From contig CAZWAP010000039.1 of NCBI GenBank assembly GCA_964632005.1, forward strand, positions 1-21,785: DNA of 21,785 nucleotides, in the 5' to 3' direction. This document shows, one piece after another, positions 15,690 to 21,785 of the stretch. Under the pieces are notes generated by a model that saw only the letters and a list, made by a program, of their open reading frames with translations, searched no databases and was not told the origin of the DNA. Source of the stretch: CAZWAP01 sp964632005 (GTDB taxonomy: Bacteria; Planctomycetota; Phycisphaerae; Sedimentisphaerales; Anaerobacaceae). Each line of letters starts with the position of its first letter. Within the stretch, counting starts at the first letter, position 1. The position numbers and the translations under genes were made by a program.

Positions 15690-16433
15690 GTGTCAAGCCC
15701 AAAAATAAAAAGGTGTTTGGCGGTTTCGCTTTTACTTGTGGCAGGAGGTGTGACCCAAGCTGCACCGACAGTCGATCTCCTCGCAGAGCTCCCGAACCAA
15801 CAAGCAGTGTCACCAGCTTATCAGATATGTAGTAGTAGTACTTCCGCTGACGAACTTAGGCTTATCAGTAGCAGTAGCAGCATTTGTAGTCCGGCCTTGT
15901 CTGATATTGTTGCTGAGCTCCTAAGGCCTGCCTTCAACTATAATAACGCCTCGTTTGTGCCGGCGGGGACGAGAACTTTACCTGCCGTGCCGCCTGCCCT
16001 TTTTATGAGCTTGACGGGCTTTCTCTGTGTTACGCTGGTCAGAGATCGAAAGGTCTGGCTGGCGGCTTTAACCGTTATATTGTGGGCAGGCCTTGCTCTT
16101 CCCAAGGTGGCATCGCACCTAGTCTGCAGGAAGCAATTCAGCTCGTATTGGCAAAGGCACAATGCGGGTCTTGGCGGGCGAACCGCTCGTTTACGCGACG
16201 ACGGTCAAGGCACACAGTACGCAGGGTTGCTTCGTTATTTGGAAGGTATACCAACAAACCAACAAACGACCAACTATAAACAACGAACCACGAACTTAAC
16301 TGCAATAAACCCGGTACATTCTCGCCCAATCGTGGCACTCGCCTGCCTGGCTTCTGAAGCCGGGCAGCATATCGTTTTTTCACCTGCATTTATCTTCGAT
16401 AACCTCGCCCGCGCCCCGCCTAATCATTCTTGA
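15690..16433 (+). CDS. Exported, Ser-rich membrane protein of a planctomycete type, unknown function
   Basis: This is a 247-residue protein. The start is a GTG at 15690 preceded by GGAGAAGGAAG, a strong ribosome site that decides it. Residues 1-25 are a signal peptide (CLAVSLLLVAGGVTQAA). A Ser-rich stretch (SSSTSADELRLISSSSSICS, about 48-67) follows. PAVPPALFMSLTGFLCV (98-114) then VRDRKVWLAALTVILWAGLAL (117-137) gives a proline-led hydrophobic helix, a basic turn, and a second helix, resembling a sorting or anchor region placed mid-protein. The pattern ..QYAGLLRYLEGIP (176-188) is followed by a Thr/Asn/Gln-rich tract (188-203) encoded by repetitive DNA and a hydrophobic tail (AGQHIVFSPAFIFDNLAR). 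I recall similar planctomycete hypothetical proteins but cannot name a family. A terminator follows 19 bases after the stop. Confidence 0.6.
   Translation: MSSPKIKRCLAVSLLLVAGGVTQAAPTVDLLAELPNQQAVSPAYQICSSSTSADELRLISSSSSICSPALSDIVAELLRPAFNYNNASFVPAGTRTLPAVPPALFMSLTGFLCVTLVRDRKVWLAALTVILWAGLALPKVASHLVCRKQFSSYWQRHNAGLGGRTARLRDDGQGTQYAGLLRYLEGIPTNQQTTNYKQRTTNLTAINPVHSRPIVALACLASEAGQHIVFSPAFIFDNLARAPPNHS
16249..16300 (+). repeat. Low-complexity A/C-rich tract inside the 15690 gene
   Basis: About 50 bases of nearly G-free degenerate repeats of units such as ACCAACAA and ACGAAC encode the Thr/Asn/Gln-rich residues 188-203. The composition differs sharply from the flanking GC-rich coding sequence. 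Confidence 0.6.
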
Positions 16434-16451
16434 GTGATGCGCTTCCTATGG

Positions 16452-16481
16452 ACAGCCTTTTGCATGCAAGGCTGTTTCTTT
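16452..16481 (+). terminator. Intrinsic terminator after the 15690 gene
   Basis: ACAGCCTT (16452-16459) and AAGGCTGT (16468-16475) form a perfect 8-bp stem with an 8-base loop, followed by TTCTTT. It lies 19 bases after the stop at 16433. Confidence 0.7.
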
Positions 16482-16538
16482 GGGATTAATGCCAAATTAT
16501 TGAGATTTTCGCGAGTGAAGGAATATTCGGAGGAAAAA

Positions 16539-17249
16539 ATGAAGAGGTTAATTGCAATTTGTGCAATAGGTGCTGTGGTTTTGTTTGTATCGAGCGCAGC
16601 AAATGCGTATGTGGAAACATTCGATAGTGGTACCGCCGGCTGGAAAACAGCATACGGACTCAATCTCCAGGATGCCATGTATTCCGGAAGCGGGGGTAAC
16701 CCCGGGGGTTATATATACGGTTCTCTGGGGACATCTATGAGGCTATGCACCTTTCAGCCTACAGAAACCATAGGTGGTGTAGATGGAGATGGCCCAATTT
16801 GGGGTGATCTAACGGGCCTCCGGCTGACTGTGGATTTTAAGATCGATGCCGCCGAGCTTAATTGGAATGATGGCGGTACCGTCCCGATGGCAAGGTTCTA
16901 CTTAGGCGCCCCCGGAGGAGAGTACTTTATGAGCAATGACACATATAGCTGGGATCCACGCAACGACACCGTTTGGACCACACACCAGATAGAGGTGCTT
17001 GAGGAGAACTTTATTGCGATGACTTCTGGGTCCAACTTTGACGATGTGTTAGCCAATTACAATGATATAGGCATACAATTCGGCCCCAGTGAGGGGTTAG
17101 GCTACACAAAGGTTTCGAATCTCGGCTTTACCGGCAGTGGCAAGATAATGATTGACAACTTCGGTGCTATTCCTGCTCCGGGTGCCCTGTTGTTAGGTGG
17201 CATCGGTGCGAGCCTGGTCGGCTGGTTGAGAAGGCGTAAGACACTGTAG
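16539..17249 (+). CDS. Secreted PEP-CTERM-type protein
   Basis: This is a 236-residue protein. The ATG at 16539 is chosen over an upstream in-frame ATG at 16434 because GGAGG lies 8 bases before it and a clean signal peptide follows (MKRLIAICAIGAVVLFVSSA, cleavage after ANA). The upstream start would also include the terminator stem. The mature protein (about 24-205) begins YVETFDSGTAGW and is rich in Gly, Asn, Asp and aromatics, like the beta-sandwich ectodomains of extracellular planctomycete proteins. The C-terminus (IPAPGALLLGGIGASLVGWL then RRRKTL) is a PEP-CTERM-like sorting signal: a proline-containing motif, a hydrophobic helix and a basic tail, recognised by exosortase. No exosortase is in the window. 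The ligand or role is unknown, and a surface or matrix protein is most likely. A strong terminator follows. Confidence 0.85.
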   Translation: MKRLIAICAIGAVVLFVSSAANAYVETFDSGTAGWKTAYGLNLQDAMYSGSGGNPGGYIYGSLGTSMRLCTFQPTETIGGVDGDGPIWGDLTGLRLTVDFKIDAAELNWNDGGTVPMARFYLGAPGGEYFMSNDTYSWDPRNDTVWTTHQIEVLEENFIAMTSGSNFDDVLANYNDIGIQFGPSEGLGYTKVSNLGFTGSGKIMIDNFGAIPAPGALLLGGIGASLVGWLRRRKTL

Positions 17250-17278
17250 GAAATCGGCTTATAAGGAATTGAATACGG

Positions 17279-17320
17279 AGCGCCAGGTGCGGATAACGGT
17301 CTCGCCCGGCGCTTCTTTTT
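17279..17320 (+). terminator. Intrinsic terminator after the PEP-CTERM gene
   Basis: AGCGCC (17279-17284) pairs with GGCGCT (17308-17313). After a one-base mismatch GGTG pairs with CGCC. TCTTTTT follows at 17314-17320. It is 30 bases after the stop and separates this gene from convergent hemL. In the minus direction no T-run follows. Confidence 0.85.
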
Positions 17321-17464
17321 GTTATTCGAAAACGGTTGACCGGGCGCAACTTGCCTGCTGCTACCCTGTTTCTTGTATGGGTGATGCCCTGCCGGTCCCC
17401 GGCCGTATCGCACAGCACACCTGGTGAGTACCACGGCCAAGCCGGCCCCGGCGTTGCCCCTATT

Positions 17465-18766
17465 TCATCTGATACGGGCAAAGCTGTTCTCGGCAGCCTC
17501 GATTGTCTTCTGGATGTCTTCGCTGCTGTGGGCGAGCGAGACAAACATTGCTTCGTATGCGCTCGGGGCAAGATAAATGCCCTGGTCGAGCATCGCGGCG
17601 AAGAACTTCTTGAACTGCTCGATGTTGGTTGCCTGGACGTCGTCGAAGTTGCAGACGGCTCTGTCAGTGAAAAAGCAGCTCATAATGGAGCCGACGCGGT
17701 TGATAGTCACACTGACGCCGGCGGTCCTTGCAGCCTCGGCCAGCCCGGCCTCGAGGGCGCCGGCCGAGGCGTCGAGCTTCTCGTAGCAATTGCCCTTGGT
17801 TAGTATCTCGAGCGTAGCGTTGGCAGCGGCGGTTGCAATGGGGTTACCGCTGAGCGTCCCGGCCTGGTACACCGGGCCGAGCGGTGCGAGCATATCCATA
17901 ATGTCGGAGCGACCACCGATTGCTGCTGCGGGCAGCCCGCCGCCGATGATCTTGCCCAGACAGGTCAGGTCGCTGTCGATTCCGAAAAGCTCTTGTGCGC
18001 CGCCGGCGGCGAGGCGAAAACCGGTGATGACCTCGTCGAATATCAGCAGCGTCTCCCGGCCGTCGCAGAGCTCCCGCAGGGTGCGAAGGTAACCATCGAC
18101 CGGCGGGACGACACCCATATTTGCAGCCACCGGCTCTACGAGGATCGCCGCGATCCTGCCCTTGTGCTTTTCGAAGGCGGCCCTTACCGCATCGAGGTCG
18201 TTGTAGGGCAGGGCGACGGTAAGGGCGGCAAGGGCATCAGGGACGCCGGCACTGGAGGCCAGGGCGGTCTCGGCCAGACCCGAGCCGGCGGATACCAGCA
18301 GCGAATCGCTGTGGCCGTGATAGCAGCCGACCATTTTGATGATCAGGTCCTTGCCGGTGTATGCGCGGGCCAGCCGAATCGCGGTCATAACCGCCTCGGT
18401 ACCGCTGCTGACAAAACGGACCTTTTCAATGGACGGGTAGGCGGCGATTACCTTTTTTGCCAGCTCTGTCTCCGCCAGGGTGGGCGCGCCGAAGGAGCTG
18501 CCCTTCTTCGCGGCCTGGATGATTGCTTCGAGGACGGCGGGGTGACTATGGCCGAGGATCATCGGGCCCCAGGAACAGACGTAATCTATGTACTCGTTGC
18601 CGTCGATGTCGTGGATCTTCGAGCCTTTGGCCGAAGCGACGAACACAGGCCCGGTCTCCACGCCGCCGAAGGCCCGCACCGGTGAATCCACGCCGCCCGG
18701 CAGGTATTTGCAGGCCTGAGCGAAGGCCCGGGCTGATCTTGCACGATTATCTTTTGCGCCGCTCAT
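17465..18766 (-). CDS. hemL: Glutamate-1-semialdehyde 2,1-aminomutase
   Basis: This is a 433-residue protein from the ATG at 18766, close to the usual family length. An in-frame TTG at 18802 would add 12 residues without similarity. It is a PLP fold-type I class III aminotransferase: YLPGGVDSPVRAFGGV (21-36), the cofactor phosphate site SSGTEAVMTAIRLAR (120-134), HGHSDSLLVSAGSG (150-163), FDEVITGFR (243-251, the aspartate contacts the PLP nitrogen), and the PLP-binding lysine K272 in CLGKIIGGGLP. GTLSGNP (303-309) is also typical of GSA aminomutases. It converts glutamate-1-semialdehyde to 5-aminolevulinate in the C5 tetrapyrrole pathway. No other heme gene lies next to it. I see no good ribosome site before the ATG. 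Confidence 0.97.
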   Translation of the reverse strand: MSGAKDNRARSARAFAQACKYLPGGVDSPVRAFGGVETGPVFVASAKGSKIHDIDGNEYIDYVCSWGPMILGHSHPAVLEAIIQAAKKGSSFGAPTLAETELAKKVIAAYPSIEKVRFVSSGTEAVMTAIRLARAYTGKDLIIKMVGCYHGHSDSLLVSAGSGLAETALASSAGVPDALAALTVALPYNDLDAVRAAFEKHKGRIAAILVEPVAANMGVVPPVDGYLRTLRELCDGRETLLIFDEVITGFRLAAGGAQELFGIDSDLTCLGKIIGGGLPAAAIGGRSDIMDMLAPLGPVYQAGTLSGNPIATAAANATLEILTKGNCYEKLDASAGALEAGLAEAARTAGVSVTINRVGSIMSCFFTDRAVCNFDDVQATNIEQFKKFFAAMLDQGIYLAPSAYEAMFVSLAHSSEDIQKTIEAAENSFARIR

Positions 18767-19146
18767 ATCGGATATGTTAGGGAACAAGCGGACAAAGCTC
18801 AAACGTTTTGTCTGCCAAGTCCCCGGCGGGGTTTTCTACCGGACGACGGGATCGACAGGATCGAGAGCTTCACTGCCCGCGCACGTCCGCCCTTACCCCT
18901 TGGTCATTAGGTACACCCACCAAATAATGGCTGCGACGCACAACCAGCCGGCCTATGTGGGCCAGGGCTACCGAGGTTGTGACATAGAGGCAGCAAAGGA
19001 AGGATAGGGGGAAAACGGCAACAAAAATACCCCGCAGCGCATCCTTTCGCCACGAGGCAATGAAAAAGTAACAACGCTCAAAACCACCGAGCCAGACTTA
19101 TCGCTTCCCTGCGGCCGGCCCTTTGAGTTGCGTCAAGCGTTCCTAC
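18767..19146. other. 380-base gap between the TPR lipoprotein gene and hemL
   Basis: No gene is called. It should contain the hemL promoter (minus strand). A minus-strand stretch around 18895-18955 reads as a short hydrophobic helix (AGWLCVAAIIWWVYLMTKG then stop), but it has in-frame stops directly upstream and no start codon. Confidence 0.4.
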
Positions 19147-19821
19147 TCAACCTGAATTTTCCGTTGTGGAGTTGCTATCGCGGACTATGTGGACCATCAC
19201 CCCGAGTCGGCCGAGCTCGGCGGCGACATCCGCCTGGCTCGGATCGAGACTAAAGCTCTTCTTGAAGTATTCCTTTGCTTTATCCTCGTCGCCCTTGCTC
19301 AGGTAGTAATAGCCCATTTGCCTGTAACTGTCAGGCTCGTCCGGCGCGATGCGGGCCGCCTGCTGGTAGCAGAGCAGTGCATATTCGTCAAGCCCTTCGT
19401 CTCGAAAGGCGCTTGCGAGCTTGAGTGTTTCCGTGGCGGAGCTGTCGACCTGGTTGATAAATCGGTTGGCAAGGTCGCTGGCCTCGGCCTCGCGGCCGCT
19501 ATCGGTCAGCAACTTCACGAGGGCAGCCTGCGAAGGCCTGTTGGCCGGGTCGAAGCGCAGGGCCGTTTCGAGATGATACTTGGCCTGCGCCCAGAGCCCG
19601 TCGCCGCGGAAAGACCGCGCCAGCTTGTAATGGACGTCGGGATTCTCGAACTTGCTCGCGAGCTGCTCGAACAACGCAGCCCTTTCGTCGGCACCATAGA
19701 TCCGCGGGGCAGTGTCGGCTGGAGGCGATTGAACGTTTCGGCCGGTGCAGCCGCAGAGTAAGAGCACACAGAGCACCAACACAGCAACAGCCAGGATTCC
19801 ACGTCTACGACGAACCTTCAT
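19147..19821 (-). CDS. TPR-repeat lipoprotein
   Basis: This is a 224-residue protein from the ATG at 19821, chosen because GGAGGCG lies upstream and a signal follows directly; a longer frame from 19917 adds a basic segment without similarity. Residues 1-25 are a lipoprotein signal: basic start (KVRRRRG), hydrophobic core, and LLCGC with C25 as the likely lipidated cysteine, a slightly atypical lipobox because of the extra Cys at -2. Residues about 58-200 hold TPR helices: PDVHYKLARSFRGDGLWAQA, KYHLETALRFDPANRP, ATETLKLASAFRDEGLDEYA, LLCYQQAARIAPDEPDSYRQ, and MGYYYLSKGDEDKAKEYFKK then SFSLDPSQADVAAELG. It is probably a membrane-anchored scaffold for protein assembly; the partner is unknown. 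It lies about 200 bases downstream of gyrB on the same strand, with a strong hairpin between. Confidence 0.85.
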   Translation of the reverse strand: MKVRRRRGILAVAVLVLCVLLLCGCTGRNVQSPPADTAPRIYGADERAALFEQLASKFENPDVHYKLARSFRGDGLWAQAKYHLETALRFDPANRPSQAALVKLLTDSGREAEASDLANRFINQVDSSATETLKLASAFRDEGLDEYALLCYQQAARIAPDEPDSYRQMGYYYLSKGDEDKAKEYFKKSFSLDPSQADVAAELGRLGVMVHIVRDSNSTTENSG

Positions 19822-19887
19822 TACGCGCCTCCATCGCCAACGTTCGTGCTTCCTTGTTGCGGCCTCAGTTGCTCTTGCAATCTGATT

Positions 19888-19954
19888 CTTTCGCGACCCG
19901 AGAAGTTTTGCAAGCAAGAACTCTTCTCGGCGCGAAAAATTTTCACTTTTTTCG
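19888..19954. other. Strong hairpin cluster between gyrB and the TPR gene
   Basis: TTTCGCG (19888-19894) pairs with CGCGAAA (19930-19936), and inside it CGAGAAG (19898-19904) pairs with CTTCTCG (19922-19928), giving 14 bp in all with a small internal loop. A second stem, GCGAAAAA (19931-19938) with TTTTTCGC (19947-19954), uses part of the first and competes with it. The T-rich tract lies on the plus-strand 3' side (19939-19951), so an intrinsic terminator would face gyrB from downstream, not end gyrB transcription. Confidence 0.6.
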
Positions 19955-20025
19955 CCCGGCTCTCCGCCAACCGGTGCACGCCGGCATCTTGGGAGGTACC
20001 CCGACGAGAAAAAGCGGGCCGACCA

Positions 20026-21785
20026 TCACACGTCGAGATTCTGGACCTCCAGGGCGTGGTCACGAATGAAGTTTCGGCGTTTCTCGACGTCTCCGCCCAT
20101 CAGGATGCTGAAGAGCCTGTCGGCCTCGCCGGCGTCGTCGAGCTTGACGCTCAGCAGCGTGCGGGTCGCCGGGTTCATCGTCGTCTCCCACAACTGCTCG
20201 GCGTTCATTTCACCAAGGCCTTTGAAGCGTTTTATCTCGATTCCCTTGCCGCCGATCTGACGAATCGCGGGGCAGACGTCGCCGAGGGAGGCCACATCGT
20301 AGGTATCTTGGCCGTGGACGAGCTGGAACTTCGTCGGCAGGGCCTCGCCTGCGACGGTTTTCTGGGGTTTGAGCAGGAAATCCTTCAGGTCCAGCCCGAA
20401 CTGATTTGTCATCCGCTCGTTTATCTCGTTGATTCGGGCGACCTCGTGAAGCTCTTCTGCGAGGAATGCCTCGTCTTCCTCAGCCTCCAGGGTGGTTTTG
20501 GTGCGGCTCTTGAGCTTATCGACGCGTTTTTCGTACTTATGGAGGTCGTAGAAGATTTCTTCGTCGGCGTCGGCGATGATGCGGAACTGCGGCAGCCCGC
20601 CCTTTGTCCTGTCGTAGTAAGCTTCGACGAACTGCTCGAAGTTGATCCCACGCTGGGCGAGTACGCCAATGAGCCGCTCGACCTCGGCGAGCATTTTGAC
20701 CAGCTCAGCCAGCTTGTCTTGGGCGATATGCTTGGCGACGGCAGAGGCCTTGGCCTTGCTGGTTTTTCTGGACTTCCCTGTCTTCCTGGTGGCGGGGCCA
20801 TCGCGGACGACGAGGGTGGTTCCCTCGAGCCCGCGGGTTATCATGCGCCTGCGCATCTGGTTTTCGCTGAGGATGTACTCGGATTTCTTTTGGCCCTTGA
20901 CCTTGATTTCGTAGAGGGGCGGCTGGGCGATGTATATCATCTCGCTGGTGAATAGCTGGGGCATCTGCCTGAAAAAGAAGGTCAGCAGCAGTGTTCTGAT
21001 ATGTGCACCGTCGACGTCGGCATCGGTCATCAGTATCACCTTGCCGTAGCGGCACTTGCTAAGGTCGAACTCGTCTGCGCCGATGCCGGTTCCCAGCGCG
21101 CTGATAATGGTTCGGATCTCGTCGTGGGCCAGCATCTTTTCGAGGCGTGCCTTTTCGACGTTGAGGATCTTGCCCTTTAGCGGCAGGATGGCCTGGATGT
21201 TTCTGTCTCGGCCGGCCTTCGCCGAGCCGCCGGCCGAATCCCCCTCGACGATGAATATCTCGGTGGAGGACTTCTCCCTGCTGGCGCAGTCCCACAGCTT
21301 GCCGGGCAGGTTGGTCGAGCCGAGTGCCCCTTTTCGACGGGTTAGCTCGCGTGCCTTCCTGGCGGCTTCTCTGGCGGCGGCGGCCTGGATCGCCTTGTTC
21401 AGTATCCGCTTGGCGTCGGCGGGGTGCTCCTCCAGGAAATGACCGAGCTGCTCGTTGACAGTGGTCTCGACGAAGCTGCCCACCTCCGGATTGGTCAGCC
21501 GGACTTTGGTCTGGGCCTCGAAGTGAGGATCGCTGAGTTTCACGGCCACCACGGCCGTCAATCCTTCCCGAAGGTCGTCGCCTGTGGTGGCCTGGCCGTT
21601 CTTGAGAAGGTTATTCGTCCGGGCGTAGTAGTTCATCGTCCGTGTCAGAGCCGTCCTGAAGCCGGAAAGATGAGTGCCGCCGTCAATGTTGCGGATGTTG
21701 TTGGCGAAAACCAGGACGTTCTCGGTGTAACCGTCGTTGTACTGCATCGCCACTTCGCAGCTCAGCATCGCCTCGCGGTCTTCCC
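20026..21785 (-). CDS. gyrB: DNA gyrase subunit B, 5' end off the window
   Basis: The frame is open to the right edge (E-D-R-E-A precede the first Met), so the ATPase N-terminus is outside. The visible 586 or so residues start in the GHKL/transducer part (NIRNIDGGTHLSGF; NNLLKNGQATTGDDLREGLT; ADAKRILNKAIQAA). They continue with the TOPRIM domain: EGDSAGGSAK with the catalytic Glu, LPLKGKILNVEKAR, and DADVDGAHIRTLLLTFFFR with the metal-binding DxD. A long insertion follows before the C-terminal IKRFKGLGEMNAEQLWETTM, with a basic linker (RKTGKSRKTSKAKASAVA). Similar inserts occur in E. coli-type GyrB. The end (FIRDHALEVQNLDV) is normal for GyrB rather than ParE. It introduces negative supercoils with GyrA. 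A location near the replication origin is common for gyrB. Confidence 0.97.
   Translation of the reverse strand, partial: EDREAMLSCEVAMQYNDGYTENVLVFANNIRNIDGGTHLSGFRTALTRTMNYYARTNNLLKNGQATTGDDLREGLTAVVAVKLSDPHFEAQTKVRLTNPEVGSFVETTVNEQLGHFLEEHPADAKRILNKAIQAAAAREAARKARELTRRKGALGSTNLPGKLWDCASREKSSTEIFIVEGDSAGGSAKAGRDRNIQAILPLKGKILNVEKARLEKMLAHDEIRTIISALGTGIGADEFDLSKCRYGKVILMTDADVDGAHIRTLLLTFFFRQMPQLFTSEMIYIAQPPLYEIKVKGQKKSEYILSENQMRRRMITRGLEGTTLVVRDGPATRKTGKSRKTSKAKASAVAKHIAQDKLAELVKMLAEVERLIGVLAQRGINFEQFVEAYYDRTKGGLPQFRIIADADEEIFYDLHKYEKRVDKLKSRTKTTLEAEEDEAFLAEELHEVARINEINERMTNQFGLDLKDFLLKPQKTVAGEALPTKFQLVHGQDTYDVASLGDVCPAIRQIGGKGIEIKRFKGLGEMNAEQLWETTMNPATRTLLSVKLDDAGEADRLFSILMGGDVEKRRNFIRDHALEVQNLDV

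Noticed and set aside
18895..18955. A minus-strand hydrophobic helix followed by a stop (AGWLCVAAIIWWVYLMTKG)
   Set aside because: It resembles the end of a small membrane protein, but in-frame stops lie directly before it and there is no start codon. It could be a gene remnant, but I cannot support it.
1..21785. CRISPR array or phage/defence cluster
   Set aside because: No spaced direct repeats, cas genes, integrase, or restriction or toxin genes are visible.

Overview
The window looks like chromosomal DNA of a planctomycete, probably of the class Phycisphaerae. This is inferred from the style of the genes, not from a marker phylogeny. The signs are many exported proteins with twin-arginine (Tat) or Sec signals, a single dockerin-like tail on a phosphoesterase, a PEP-CTERM-type sorting tail, a GBA2-like glucosidase, a basic parallel beta-helix repertoire, GC-rich DNA with long intergenic gaps, and a tRNA gene without an encoded CCA.

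Left part (1-5663, minus strand): a predicted two-gene operon encodes a Tat-exported GH116 glucosylceramidase-like glycosidase (2460-5663) and an exported protein with the fold of L-fucose/L-arabinose isomerases (970-2415). Downstream on the same strand lies a class I SAM methyltransferase with an N-terminal signal or anchor, cut by the left edge. The methyltransferase has no stop codon inside the window.

Centre-left (5664-7669): a gap of about 1 kb without a convincing gene holds two near-perfect parS sites (6486-6501 and 6552-6567), followed by parB (6716-7669). No parA is present. With gyrB 13 kb away, an origin-proximal location is plausible, but I saw no DnaA-box cluster.

Middle (7670-12110): two plus-strand secreted proteins follow, a small basic one of unknown function and a 613-residue right-handed beta-helix protein, each with its own candidate promoter. 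Next come the remnant of an IS3-type transposase and a minus-strand Tat-exported metallophosphoesterase with a dockerin-like tail.

Centre-right (12428-14910): tRNA-Val(GAC), a Cupin_5 protein, and a convergent operon of a four-helix membrane protein and a beta-hydroxyacid dehydrogenase (GarR/3-hydroxyisobutyrate dehydrogenase family). The cupin and dehydrogenase genes overlap tail-to-tail.

Right part (15690-21785): two plus-strand surface-type proteins, each followed by an intrinsic terminator, with the second carrying a PEP-CTERM-like tail. Then come three minus-strand genes: hemL, a TPR lipoprotein, and gyrB, which runs off the right edge. I found no clear new multi-gene system. The most rewarding places are the parS-parB leader, the exported GH116/isomerase-fold pair, and the low-complexity insertion in the 15690 gene.
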